A stretch of 33,350 nucleotides of DNA from Succinivibrio sp. Its GTDB lineage: Bacteria > Pseudomonadota > Gammaproteobacteria > Enterobacterales > Succinivibrionaceae. The stretch covers positions 1 through 33,350 of the forward strand of contig JAGBLM010000064.1 of NCBI GenBank assembly GCA_017635415.1, written 5' to 3'. How positions within the stretch are numbered: position 1 is the stretch's first letter; every line of letters starts with the position of its first letter. Below, piece after piece: positions 22,119-31,809 of the stretch. The position numbers and the translations under genes were made by a program. The notes beneath the pieces are model-generated. The model worked only from the letters and a program-made list of their open reading frames with translations, ran no database searches and had not been told where the DNA came from.

Positions 22119-25100
22119 GGATAATGCTTTTTAAAACAGTCCATTATCTAAAACTCTTTTCAATCATTACTGCGCTGAGCATAAATTTCTGTTCTCTGAT
22201 TGCAGAAGCAGCAGAGCTGAAGACTGTCAGAGTAGGTTACATGAATTTGCCCAACTTTACTCAGGTAGGTAGCAACGACCATATCAAATCAGGTTTTGCC
22301 TACGATTATCTTCAGGAAATTGCCAACCTATCAGGATGGAAATACGACTACGTTTACGGTAACAACGAAGAACTCCTGACTATGCTTAAAGACGGCAGTA
22401 TTGATATCCTTGCCGGGGTTCCCTACAGTGATACTCTCAGTAAAGACGTGCGTTTCCCCGATTTGCCGATGACAAGCGAAAGTCATAACATTTACGTCCA
22501 TGCGGACAATAATGCTACTGATTTTGACCTTAAAGATCTGGAAGAAAAAAATGTAGGGGTAAAAAGTAACAGTATCAGTCTTAAGTTCCTGCAAAGATGG
22601 AATGAAAATGGGAACTACAGACTTAATATTATTGAATATAACAATAACAAAGACAGAAAAAAGGCTTTTGATGCGTATGAGCTTGACGCACTTGCCGATC
22701 CGGATATGGAGGTGCTTTCATCATCCGGCATGACTCCTGTTGCCCGCATAGGAACGAGTGATATTTATGTGGCAGTCAGCAAAAAAAGACCTGATCTGCT
22801 TTATGATCTCAATCAGTCCCAATCCATCATAGAATCATCGGACCCCTACTTCTCTTCGAGACTTCACGAGAAATACTTCAGTAATCTTGCGGTAAGAAAA
22901 GACCTCTCATCGCGGGAAAGAGGCTGGCTCGAGGAGCACGATGTAATCAACATTGGCTATATTGAGAACTTTCCGCCTTTTAGTTCAACGGGAGAAACCG
23001 GACAGCCACAGGGTATCATCATCGATACTGTCAATAAAATCTTTGCGAGGTACAAATTAAGTGCGGCGGTAACCTACACTGCCTATGGCGACTTCAATGA
23101 AATGGTTACGGATCTCAAAACCAACAAGCTTGATCTTATAGTCCCTGTATTTGACAGTTACTGGTATTCAGAAAAAGAAGGGATCATTCAGAGTGCGCAA
23201 TTCGCGAACGTTCCTTTGAGTCTTATTTACAGCAAAACCCAACACATTGATGAGGAAACCATTTTCGCCAAAGCCTACAATAACCATTTTCACGCCTTTC
23301 CCATTGATTCATACTACGCAGACAATCCCAAAATTCACTGTTTAAGCGATACAAACTGTCTTGAAAAAGTCGATACGGGATTAGCTGACGTAACTTTACT
23401 CAATTCCTATCAGGCCACCTCTCTACTCAGGGACTATCCGGATCTGCACGCCAAAGATTCTGACCATACCGCAGGCTTCTGTGTCGCCTCTTCTGCCGAT
23501 GCTCTGCCGCTTTTGACCATCATCAACAGAGGACTTACCAGTACCACCTCTTCAGAAGTGCCAAACTGGATCTTAAATCAGCCCGATAATGCACAAGATC
23601 TGTCGTGGTCAGCGATTATCAGGACTCATCTCGTCGCTTTTGTGGCAGCTGTCATCGCCTTTATGACTGTTATTTCCCTGTTACTTCTTCTTACGCAGAG
23701 ACATTTGAGATTCAAAAAATCACTGCAAAGACTGACACCACATTTAAATGAAAATTTTGACTTTTCAGGCAGTTCCTTTAACGAGTTTGTTAAGAACGGC
23801 ATGCAGTTGCAGTTAAAGACTGGTAAAGACAAGGCACAGATCTTTAAAAAACTTTTAAGCAACAGAGAATATATCAGTCTGCTCAAAGATTTTCTCGGCT
23901 CTTACGAGGTTCGTCATGATGCCCTGACCGCACTGCCTTCAGCTTCATATTTCATGGAACTGACAAATCAGGAAAAAAAGAAGAATGAGGAAACCTCGGT
24001 AATCATCGCCTTTAATCTGAACGACTTTGCGCAATTCAATGCCACCTACGGGCCCGGCGAAGGCGACAAACTGCTAAAGAGCTTTGCCAGACTACTTTTA
24101 AATACCTTCGGAGACAGATGCTGTGCCCGCTTTGGCGAAGATCTCTTCTACGCACGCAGTAGCAGATCACAAGTAGAAGCAAAAATAGACAGTCTCTTTA
24201 CCAGAATGGTCAGGGCCAACCATGGCCGAACCTTATCGGTAAGAGCCGGCATCTATGTTGAGGATAAGCCTCAGGTTAATACTCTCACCGCGTGTGATCT
24301 GGCCCGTGAGGCCTTAAAAAGCAACCATAACACTTCTGAATCAAGTTACATTTTCTTTGATCACAGCCGATTCGAGGAAGTTATCAGTCGGGAATATATT
24401 CTCAGGAATTATGAGACTGCACTTAAAAACAATCTCATTAAGGTTTTCTACCTGCCGAAGATCAGATCAGCAGATGGAAGTCTAATTGGCTTTGAGGCCA
24501 AGGTACGGTGGGATGATCCTAAAAGAGGCACCATTTTACCTGCTGAATTTATTCCTGTTCTGGAAAAGCATAGTGTCACAAATAAACTCGACCGTTTTGT
24601 AGCAGAGCAGGTCGTCAGCGATATAGCCAGAGCCAGAGATTCTGGCCTGTGCATGCTTCCGGTTTCCTTCAACCTGTCGCAGGCTGACTTTAAAGGATGC
24701 TCAACCTGCGAAGCACTAAAAGAAATCTGTGACAGGTACAAAATTCCAACTAAACTTATCAAGTTAGAAATAACAGAGCCTCTGCTCATTAACTCTCCTC
24801 TGCATACCAAACTTGAACTGCAGAGTCTGCGCAATGCCGGCTTTGAAATTCTTATGGATCACTTCGGGAACGGCTATGCCACGCTTAGCCTACTCAGAGA
24901 TTATGAGTTTGATGAAATAAAACTCGACTGCGGCTTTATGAAGAATTTTGGCAAAAAATCAAAGGCAATCTTAAAGCCGATTGTGTCCATGGCAAAAGAT
25001 CTCAATATCAGGACATTAGCCGACGGTGTGGAAACTGCAGAGCAGCTGGAATTTTTAGGTGCTATAGGTTGCGAAATGATGCAGGGTCCGCTTTTCGGAG

Positions 25101-25177
25101 AGGCCGAACCGTATGAGATCATCATCAAGCGTTTTTTTAACAAAAATGGAACAAATCTTAATAAAAAGTTGCTCTAG
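22115..25177 (+). CDS. Tandem solute-binding receptor with degenerate GGDEF and EAL domains
   Basis: A 1020-residue receptor. A signal segment (about 8-33) precedes two SBP_bac_3-like periplasmic domains (about 36-257 and 276-488), one membrane helix (502-527), a cytoplasmic helix linker, a GGDEF-like domain (about 598-745) and an EAL-like domain (about 757-1005). GGDEF reads G-E-D-L-F (674-678), so no cyclase activity is expected. In EAL, Glu794, Asn853, Glu885/888, Lys936 and Gln990 remain, but EAL is EAK, DDFG is DHFG (915-918) and EGVE is DGVE (970-973). Phosphodiesterase activity is thus probably lost or weak; it may bind c-di-GMP or control its partner. AGGGAG precedes the ATG, which overlaps the cyclase stop, so the two are made together. 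Confidence 0.85.
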   Translation: MRIMLFKTVHYLKLFSIITALSINFCSLIAEAAELKTVRVGYMNLPNFTQVGSNDHIKSGFAYDYLQEIANLSGWKYDYVYGNNEELLTMLKDGSIDILAGVPYSDTLSKDVRFPDLPMTSESHNIYVHADNNATDFDLKDLEEKNVGVKSNSISLKFLQRWNENGNYRLNIIEYNNNKDRKKAFDAYELDALADPDMEVLSSSGMTPVARIGTSDIYVAVSKKRPDLLYDLNQSQSIIESSDPYFSSRLHEKYFSNLAVRKDLSSRERGWLEEHDVINIGYIENFPPFSSTGETGQPQGIIIDTVNKIFARYKLSAAVTYTAYGDFNEMVTDLKTNKLDLIVPVFDSYWYSEKEGIIQSAQFANVPLSLIYSKTQHIDEETIFAKAYNNHFHAFPIDSYYADNPKIHCLSDTNCLEKVDTGLADVTLLNSYQATSLLRDYPDLHAKDSDHTAGFCVASSADALPLLTIINRGLTSTTSSEVPNWILNQPDNAQDLSWSAIIRTHLVAFVAAVIAFMTVISLLLLLTQRHLRFKKSLQRLTPHLNENFDFSGSSFNEFVKNGMQLQLKTGKDKAQIFKKLLSNREYISLLKDFLGSYEVRHDALTALPSASYFMELTNQEKKKNEETSVIIAFNLNDFAQFNATYGPGEGDKLLKSFARLLLNTFGDRCCARFGEDLFYARSSRSQVEAKIDSLFTRMVRANHGRTLSVRAGIYVEDKPQVNTLTACDLAREALKSNHNTSESSYIFFDHSRFEEVISREYILRNYETALKNNLIKVFYLPKIRSADGSLIGFEAKVRWDDPKRGTILPAEFIPVLEKHSVTNKLDRFVAEQVVSDIARARDSGLCMLPVSFNLSQADFKGCSTCEALKEICDRYKIPTKLIKLEITEPLLINSPLHTKLELQSLRNAGFEILMDHFGNGYATLSLLRDYEFDEIKLDCGFMKNFGKKSKAILKPIVSMAKDLNIRTLADGVETAEQLEFLGAIGCEMMQGPLFGEAEPYEIIIKRFFNKNGTNLNKKLL

Positions 25178-25207
25178 TCTGTAACTTTGCCTAGTTTTTT
25201 ACGTCGT

Positions 25208-25237
25208 TTGCGTTTAAAGGATTTATCATTGTAAATA
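25208..25237 (+). promoter_or_regulatory. Candidate promoter of the RND efflux genes
   Basis: TTGCGT (25208-25213) and TAAATA (25232-25237) are 18 bases apart and about 57 bases before the adaptor start. A weak stem with a TTTTTT run around 25166-25200 may end the preceding transcript. Read-through from the c-di-GMP genes remains possible, since only 116 bases separate them. Confidence 0.35.
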
Positions 25238-25293
25238 ATTTGAACCTTGACTAATCACAAACTAAAGGAAGATCTCCCGTAATAGGTGACTAT

Positions 25294-26418
25294 ATGAGTT
25301 ATAAGCATAATTTGATTGCGCTTGGCATAGCCATGTCTGCTGCAGCACTTGCTGTAAGCGGCTGCGAAAAAGACGTTCAGCAGACAGAGGCAAGAGCGCC
25401 TCAGTCCTACCCAACCATGAAGGTGCAGAAGGCAAATATGACCTTCAATATCGAATATACCGCCTCCATCAAGGGTATAAGTGACGTTGATATTTACCCT
25501 CAGGTATCAGGAACAATCAAAGAGATCCTGATGCAGGAAGGTATGCCGGTCAAAAAAGATCAGGTGCTTTTCACCATCGATCCAATAAGTTACGAAGCCG
25601 CCTATGAAAAAGCGAAGGCTAACGTTGCCAGTGCTGAGGCCAATTTGGCTACAGCAAAACTGACACGTGACAGTAGAGATCAGCTTTACAGCAAAAAAGC
25701 CGTGTCCTATTACGACATGATGAGTTCACACAACACCTACGACAGTGCGCTTGCCACTCTCTCTGAAGCTAAGGCGCTTTTAAAAGCGGCAGAAAATGAT
25801 CTTAACAATACCGAGATTAAAAGTCCTGTCGATGGTGTTCTGGGCATGACCTCCATCCGCGAGGGGGCTCTTGTCAGTTCAAATATGACCACTCCATTGG
25901 TGTCTGTTTCTGACAACAGTAGTGTATATACCTACTTTTCACTGAGTGAAAATCTTCTTTTATACATTGCCAAACTCTCCTCCGATGGTTCCTACGGAGA
26001 TATCTTAAGTAAGTCACCAAAGATTAAATTCCGCCTGAGTGACGGTGAGATTTATGATCAGGATGGTACTATTGATGCCATTTCTGGCATTGTAGACGCC
26101 ACTACTGGTGCGGTAACTGTACGCGCCACGTTCCCTAATCCAAAGCGCATTATGCATTCTGGTGGTTCAGGAACCGTGCTTATTCCTGTTACCGTGGATG
26201 ATGAACTGGTCATTCCGCAGACTGCCACCTTTGAGCTGCAGAACAAAACCTTTGTCTATAAGGTTGTTGACCATAAAACCGTCGCCACTGTGATTGAAAT
26301 CATGGAGGTAAATGACGGCAAGAACTATGTGGTGACCTCCGGTCTTGAGGAAGGCGATACTATCGTTACCGACGGAGCCGGTTTATTAACAGACGGTGTA
26401 GAGATTGCTGAAAAATGA
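25294..26418 (+). CDS. RND efflux periplasmic adaptor (AcrA/MexA-like lipoprotein)
   Basis: A 374-residue membrane-fusion protein that links an inner-membrane RND pump to an outer-membrane channel. A lipoprotein signal ends in A-V-S-G-C (lipidated Cys about 24). It then has the half-lipoyl strands (Y-P-Q-V-S-G-T-I-K-E-I-L and V-K-K-D-Q-V-L-F-T-I-D), a coiled-coil hairpin (about 100-170), the second half-lipoyl stretch (I-K-S-P-V-D-G-V-L-G) and beta-barrel and membrane-proximal domains to the end. AGGTGA precedes the ATG. The stop overlaps the start of the transporter gene by 4 bases. No TolC-like gene is present, so the pump would use a channel encoded elsewhere. Confidence 0.92.
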   Translation: MSYKHNLIALGIAMSAAALAVSGCEKDVQQTEARAPQSYPTMKVQKANMTFNIEYTASIKGISDVDIYPQVSGTIKEILMQEGMPVKKDQVLFTIDPISYEAAYEKAKANVASAEANLATAKLTRDSRDQLYSKKAVSYYDMMSSHNTYDSALATLSEAKALLKAAENDLNNTEIKSPVDGVLGMTSIREGALVSSNMTTPLVSVSDNSSVYTYFSLSENLLLYIAKLSSDGSYGDILSKSPKIKFRLSDGEIYDQDGTIDAISGIVDATTGAVTVRATFPNPKRIMHSGGSGTVLIPVTVDDELVIPQTATFELQNKTFVYKVVDHKTVATVIEIMEVNDGKNYVVTSGLEEGDTIVTDGAGLLTDGVEIAEK

Positions 26419-29400
26419 GTCCTAAACTTTTTATTAACAGACCTATACTTGCCTGCTGTATATCAGTGCTGATGGTCATTTTCGGTATAGTCGGCGTAAA
26501 CATGCTGGCCGTCGAGCAATTTCCTAATATTGCGCCGCCTACGGTTACTGTTACAGCCAACTACACCGGTGCCAGTGCCGAAACCGTACAGAAATCCGTT
26601 ATTGTTCCTCTTGAGGAGGCCATTAACGGTGTAGAAGGCATGACCTACATGACTTCAAAGGCATCCAACTCCGGTACTGCCGACATTACGGTCTACTTTG
26701 AGCAGGGAACCGATCCGGATATGGCAGCGGTAAACGTCCAGAACCGCGTTTCCAAAGTTCAGTCCTCCCTTCCTGCTGAGGTGACCAAGACCGGTGTAAC
26801 CACCGAAAAACGTCAGGCCGGTCAGTTGAAGATTCTTGCCCTGTATTCTGACAGCAGCAACTACGACGAGTATTTCCTCGCCAATTACATGAAGATCAAC
26901 ATCACTCCGCAGATTCAGCGAATCAACGGCGTGGGTGGTGTTACCGTGCTCGGAAGTGACTACGCCCTGCGTATCTGGCTTGATCCGCAGAAAATGGTGC
27001 AGTTCCATCTGGTACCGTCAGATATCAGTGCTGTACTTGCCGAACAGAATCTTGAATCTCCAACCGGTATCTTAGGCGACAATTCTGATAATGTTTTCCT
27101 GTACTCGTTAAAATACCGGGGACGCTGGGAGACTCCTGAAGAATACGGCAACCTGATTATCAAATCACTGCCTAACGGAAATATTCTAAGGCTCAAGGAT
27201 GTGGCCAAAATCGAGATCGGCAGCGAATCGTATACCTATAAGACAACCATCAACGGTAAACCTGGTGCTGTAGCAATGATCATGCAGACGGCTGGATCAA
27301 ACGCCAATGAAATCATTGGAAAGATCAATGCACTTGAAGAGCAGATTGTCGCAGAAATGCCGGCCGGAATGCATCTTGCTGACATCTACAGCACCAAAGA
27401 CTTCTTGGATGCCTCCATCCACGAGGTAATCAAGACTCTGTTTGAAGCTATCGTACTGGTTATCGTTGTGGTTTATATCTTCCTGCAGAGTATACGCTCA
27501 ACGATTATTCCACTCATTTCCATCATTGTTTCTCTGGTCGCTACCTTTGCCTGTATCTGGGTAGCAGGTTTCAGTATCAACATGCTGACCCTGTTTGCAC
27601 TGGTACTTGTTATCGGTACGGTAGTAGACGATGCCATCGTGGTCGTGGAGGCGGTACAGGCCAAATTTGACAGCGGATATAAATCCCCTTATAAAGCCAC
27701 CCTTGACGCGATGAGCGGCATCAGTTCAGCCATTGTCACCACCTCACTCGTATTCATGTCGGTATTCGTTCCGGTATGTTTCACCGGCGGTACTGCCGGA
27801 ACCTTCTATGTGCAGTTTGGTGTCACTATGGCTGTGGCGGTAGGTATGTCCTGCATCAATGCCCTGACATTAGGACCTGCACTGTGCGCCCTGATGATGA
27901 AGCCGTCAAACTACGATCTTGTGGAAAACCAGCACGGTTTTACCTACAGATTCCACGTCGCCTTTGATGCCGCCTTTGGTAAGATGAGTGACAAGTATGC
28001 CGGATATCTGACCATACTGTTCAAGGCTAAATGGCTGATATTTGCTCTTATAGCTGTATCTGCTGCAGGTCTTGTCTTCCTGATGAGTAATACCAAGACT
28101 GGTCTTGTGCCTGATGAGGATACAGGAACAGTGTTTGTTTCTGTTACCACTTCACCAGGTTATACGTTAAATCAGACCAACAAGACCATGGACGAGATCA
28201 CCAAGAGACTCTCAGAGATCCCACAGATCGAACTTCTGACTGCAGTTTCAGGTTTTAACCTGATGTCAGGAGGCACCGGAGCATCAGGCGGTACCTATAT
28301 GATCCGACTGAAAAACTGGGAAGAGAGACCTAATGACGAAGACAGCAATCTTGCCGTGATGAATGAGATTTTCATGCGTACTGCGGATATCAAGAGTGCT
28401 CAGATTTTCGCCTTTGCACCACCTATGATTTCAGGTTACGGTACTTCAAGCGGTCTTGAATTATCTATTCAGGATAAGCAGGGTGGTTCCATTGAAAAAC
28501 TGGCTGCGGTAACAACTGATTTTCTTACCGCCTTAAACCAGCGTCCTGAGATCAGTTACGCCATCACCACCTTCGATCCGCGCTTCCCTCAGTTCGAGGT
28601 ATCCGTAGATGCGGCACGCTGCATAAAAATGCAGGTCTCACCTTATGATGTCCTGTCAGTTATCTCCAATTACATTGGCGGATCTTATGCCTCAGATATC
28701 AACCTTTACTCCAAGAAGTACAAGGTCATGATGCAGGCACAGACCAATCAGCGCTTAAATGAGGAGAGTCTGGATAACATCTTCGTACGCAACAGTGCAG
28801 GTGATATGCTACCTGTTCTACAGTTCCTGACCTTAAAGAAGATCTATGGACCGGAACTACTCTCACGTTTCAACCTGTTCGGATCCATTTCGGTAAACGC
28901 TGCCGTAGCTGAGGGCTACAGTTCAGGTGGTGCCATCAAGGCAGTTTCTGAGGTAGCCAAACAGATTCTGCCGATGGGTTACAGTTACGAATACAGCGGT
29001 ATGACGCGAGAAGAAGCAGCTCAGGGCAATACCACCATTATTGTCTACACGATGTGTATTATTTTCATCTACATCATTCTGTGTTCACTGTATGAGAGTC
29101 TGCTGATTCCTCTTGCGGTAATGCTTGCCATTCCAAGTGCTCTGGCAGGATCATTCATCTTTGCTCAGCTGATGGATATTGAGAACAATATCTACATGCA
29201 GACCGGTCTTATCATGCTGATGGGTCTGATCTCAAAGACAGCAATTCTTCTTACCGAGTATGCCTCCTCGCTGAGAAAACAGGGTATGAGCATAATCGAA
29301 GCATCTCTATCAGCCGCCAAAGCCCGACTGCGCCCTATTCTCATGACTTCTATCTGTATGGTTATAGGTCTGATGCCACTGGTTGTGGCACATGGCGTCG

Positions 29401-29561
29401 GAGCAAACGGTAACCGCTCCTTAGGTGTAGGTGTAGTAGGCGGTATGCTGATCGGCATTTTCTGTCTGATTCTCATCACCCCTGTATGTTTCGTAGTTCT
29501 GCAGGCTATACAGGAGAAGTTTGTTGCCAGGTTCGGCAGAAAGGATGAAGAGACAGAATAG
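26415..29561 (+). CDS. RND multidrug efflux transporter, HAE1 family (AcrB/MexB-like)
   Basis: A 1048-residue proton-driven inner-membrane pump. It begins with the typical F-I-N-R-P-I-L-A membrane entry and has two sets of six membrane helices with large periplasmic loops after helices 1 and 7. The proton-relay residues are present: D405-D406 in G-T-V-V-D-D-A-I-V-V-V-E and K941 in G-L-I-S-K-T-A-I-L-L-T-E, matching AcrB numbering closely. The length is that of AcrB. The pore sequence matches the hydrophobic-amphiphilic type, so drugs, bile salts or dyes are likely substrates, which suits a gut bacterium. Translationally coupled to its adaptor by ATGA. The unit ends at the bidirectional terminator. 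No dedicated regulator gene is adjacent. Confidence 0.93.
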   Translation: MSPKLFINRPILACCISVLMVIFGIVGVNMLAVEQFPNIAPPTVTVTANYTGASAETVQKSVIVPLEEAINGVEGMTYMTSKASNSGTADITVYFEQGTDPDMAAVNVQNRVSKVQSSLPAEVTKTGVTTEKRQAGQLKILALYSDSSNYDEYFLANYMKINITPQIQRINGVGGVTVLGSDYALRIWLDPQKMVQFHLVPSDISAVLAEQNLESPTGILGDNSDNVFLYSLKYRGRWETPEEYGNLIIKSLPNGNILRLKDVAKIEIGSESYTYKTTINGKPGAVAMIMQTAGSNANEIIGKINALEEQIVAEMPAGMHLADIYSTKDFLDASIHEVIKTLFEAIVLVIVVVYIFLQSIRSTIIPLISIIVSLVATFACIWVAGFSINMLTLFALVLVIGTVVDDAIVVVEAVQAKFDSGYKSPYKATLDAMSGISSAIVTTSLVFMSVFVPVCFTGGTAGTFYVQFGVTMAVAVGMSCINALTLGPALCALMMKPSNYDLVENQHGFTYRFHVAFDAAFGKMSDKYAGYLTILFKAKWLIFALIAVSAAGLVFLMSNTKTGLVPDEDTGTVFVSVTTSPGYTLNQTNKTMDEITKRLSEIPQIELLTAVSGFNLMSGGTGASGGTYMIRLKNWEERPNDEDSNLAVMNEIFMRTADIKSAQIFAFAPPMISGYGTSSGLELSIQDKQGGSIEKLAAVTTDFLTALNQRPEISYAITTFDPRFPQFEVSVDAARCIKMQVSPYDVLSVISNYIGGSYASDINLYSKKYKVMMQAQTNQRLNEESLDNIFVRNSAGDMLPVLQFLTLKKIYGPELLSRFNLFGSISVNAAVAEGYSSGGAIKAVSEVAKQILPMGYSYEYSGMTREEAAQGNTTIIVYTMCIIFIYIILCSLYESLLIPLAVMLAIPSALAGSFIFAQLMDIENNIYMQTGLIMLMGLISKTAILLTEYASSLRKQGMSIIEASLSAAKARLRPILMTSICMVIGLMPLVVAHGVGANGNRSLGVGVVGGMLIGIFCLILITPVCFVVLQAIQEKFVARFGRKDEETE

Positions 29562-29595
29562 GACCTGACCTCAAGTCTATCCTATTCGATAAAAC

Positions 29596-29631
29596 AAACC
29601 CCGCTTGTGCACAAGCCTAAGCGGGGTTTTT
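29596..29631. terminator. Bidirectional rho-independent terminator
   Basis: AAACCCCGCTT (29596-29606) pairs with AAGCGGGGTTT (29619-29629) around a 12-base loop, with T-rich tracts on both strands. It serves the RND genes on the plus strand and the repeat protein at 29683-31776 on the minus strand. Confidence 0.9.
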
Positions 29632-29682
29632 GTTTGGAATGAAGAGCAGATACTGTAAGGATGCATTTACATTCTTTACTGT

Positions 29683-31776
29683 CTAGACTGCTCGGTATTT
29701 TAAAGAGGTGACGTAATCGGCAAAGCCCTGATCTTTTGCCTCAAGCTGTACGTAAATACTGTCTTTGATTTCTCGCGACTTTTCATTGGCAAACTCCAAA
29801 ACTTTATTGATCTGCTTTTTACGATCAATTAAAAAGAGTTGATCGGCTTTTTCAAGTTTCACAAACTGCTCAAGAGTAAAGAGTTCATCAAAAAACCGTC
29901 TTAAAGACTTAATACCCGTACACTCTAGATTATCATCATGCGTATACGACAGTCCGAGGAAATGACAGATCCTCGCGGTTGATACCCGTGAATAGTCACG
30001 CTGGGCAGTTTTTTCAGGATCTTCATCGACCATGCCTGAGGAGAATTCACCCTGCTGCCGAGCAGAGCGCTGATCCTGACCTGACTGCTCCTTTTCACCA
30101 ACCAAAGGAGCATCCTTACTGATGACATTGACCTGAACAGTGGTATCTTCAGGATGTGTTTCCCTATCTTGCCCGACATTATCTGTTACCTGATAACTGT
30201 CCGCAGACTTTAAAGACTTTTTCTTTTTAATAAGCGCTTCGTGATAGAACCTGTCATCAAGACTCTGCAGAGCCTGTAGAAAACCTCTGTCCTCCGGTTT
30301 GAGATTGGCTAGAAACTCAGCCTGATGATCAGGAGGCAGATTTTCAAGGGTGAGATACAAAGGCAGAGAACTGAAGCGATCATTTAAGAAACTGACGTCG
30401 TCGGTACATAAATGAGACATCATCTCCTCACTCATCAGACCACGGCAGAGAGCGTTGATATCATAGTCGTTATGAGGACTGTCGGCATCCTGCAAAATTC
30501 CCAGGTGCTCGAGAATTCCAAGGAAACGTCGCCCAGATTCATCCGCAAGTTTATCGCCTTCCTGACTAGCGTGCAGAGGTTCTTTCTCTGTCTTTTCGCT
30601 CTTTTTCTGCCTTGTGCAGTACTTATCAAGCTGCAGGAGCCTGTCCTCAGTACCATCATCAGAAGAGTCAGATAAAGACTCGTAGATTACCCTGCCACGA
30701 TAGAAATATTCACTAAACCAGTAATCATCGTGAGGATGCAGATAACCATGCTCATCGTAAAACTTGTCAATCGCCTGCAGAGAAGACAGCAGCACCTGAC
30801 CTGCCGGAGTAAGCGATGCATAGGCTTTGACGAATTCATCAGGCTGAGTGATATTGAGGACTGAGTTTATGGAGGTTAGTTCCTCCCGGCGATCTTCGAT
30901 AAAACCAAGAGAATAATCGTCAAGTTGTGAATTGTCATCAGAGAAGAGTCTCTCCACAACCTCCGCTGCGGTAAGTCCATACGGAGGATTATCAAAAGTG
31001 GTCAGAATACGAAGTCTTGCCAGAATATACAGCAGTTCCTGTTCAGCCAGTGCCCGCTGTTTTTCATATTCCGTAAGATTCGGGGTAACATGAAAAACCA
31101 GATTGGACAGAAAAGAGAGAAAATCATGACACTCAGGGGGTAGAATCCGCATGACCTCCGAAGGGATCTCACCGTGATTAAGCTCACGACTCAGTATAAC
31201 GTTGAGGCTGTCAAAATGCTCAATCCAGGTTTCAATTACATTCTGCGTCTCGGGGAATTCCTCGCAGAGCGTACGATAATGCGCCATAAGCGCCATTTCA
31301 ACGGTCTGAGGTTCAAGACTTTGCGGAGGAAAATCAGGATGAACGGCAAGGTCAAGTCTTCTTAAACAGAAGGCAAGAATTTTTCTTGAACGACGTTTCC
31401 TAAGATTGAAAACATGCTCCTGATCCTGTTCAAGATACCCGCCCAACTGATGACTGCCACGATTCTGGGAAATATTAGTGAGTACAAAGAAGAAAGCCCT
31501 CTGTACCGGCTGCAACAGATTGACGGCACTCTCTCTGAGTTTTGGATTTTCGATGTGCAGCAGTTTGAGAAAATAAGGTACATCGGCCATCAGTCTTAAC
31601 AGCAGATGCTGCTGTTTGATATTCAGGATAGAAAGACTCTGAACATTAAAGGTACGCTCCAACACAGCTACAGGAGAAAGCTCCAAAGGCACATCTCTTG
31701 GATCGCGTAAAATGTAAAGTTTACGCAGAATACACTCAATATCAGAGACCAGTCTCATCTCGTCATAATAAAACAT
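29683..31776 (-). CDS. Unrecognised protein with five helical repeats of about 95 residues
   Basis: A 697-residue soluble protein that I cannot place in any family. It appears to be five copies of one unit: R1 about 14-102, R2 132-228, R3 247-340, R4 416-511, R5 599-690. Each opens with a helix and a turn of the kind I-L-x-x-L-x-I-L-x-D-x-D-x-P-P followed by a V-x-E-R-L-F-like helix; compare I-L-R-K-L-Y-I-L-R-D (R1), C-L-R-R-L-D-L-A-V-H (R2), I-L-A-R-L-R-I-L-T-T (R3) and I-L-E-H-L-G-I-L-Q-D (R4). R3 and R4 end alike (LTPAGQVLLSSLQAIDKFY, LKPEDRGFLQALQSLDDRFY). Long charged linkers join R3-R4 and R4-R5. No signal peptide, membrane helix or catalytic motif is seen. The start may be 31776 or 31758; neither has a strong ribosome site. 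Scaffold function is a guess. Confidence 0.72.
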   Translation of the reverse strand: MFYYDEMRLVSDIECILRKLYILRDPRDVPLELSPVAVLERTFNVQSLSILNIKQQHLLLRLMADVPYFLKLLHIENPKLRESAVNLLQPVQRAFFFVLTNISQNRGSHQLGGYLEQDQEHVFNLRKRRSRKILAFCLRRLDLAVHPDFPPQSLEPQTVEMALMAHYRTLCEEFPETQNVIETWIEHFDSLNVILSRELNHGEIPSEVMRILPPECHDFLSFLSNLVFHVTPNLTEYEKQRALAEQELLYILARLRILTTFDNPPYGLTAAEVVERLFSDDNSQLDDYSLGFIEDRREELTSINSVLNITQPDEFVKAYASLTPAGQVLLSSLQAIDKFYDEHGYLHPHDDYWFSEYFYRGRVIYESLSDSSDDGTEDRLLQLDKYCTRQKKSEKTEKEPLHASQEGDKLADESGRRFLGILEHLGILQDADSPHNDYDINALCRGLMSEEMMSHLCTDDVSFLNDRFSSLPLYLTLENLPPDHQAEFLANLKPEDRGFLQALQSLDDRFYHEALIKKKKSLKSADSYQVTDNVGQDRETHPEDTTVQVNVISKDAPLVGEKEQSGQDQRSARQQGEFSSGMVDEDPEKTAQRDYSRVSTARICHFLGLSYTHDDNLECTGIKSLRRFFDELFTLEQFVKLEKADQLFLIDRKKQINKVLEFANEKSREIKDSIYVQLEAKDQGFADYVTSLKYRAV

Positions 31777-31809
31777 AATGATTCTCGTATCTTTTTTGAT
31801 GGGATATCC

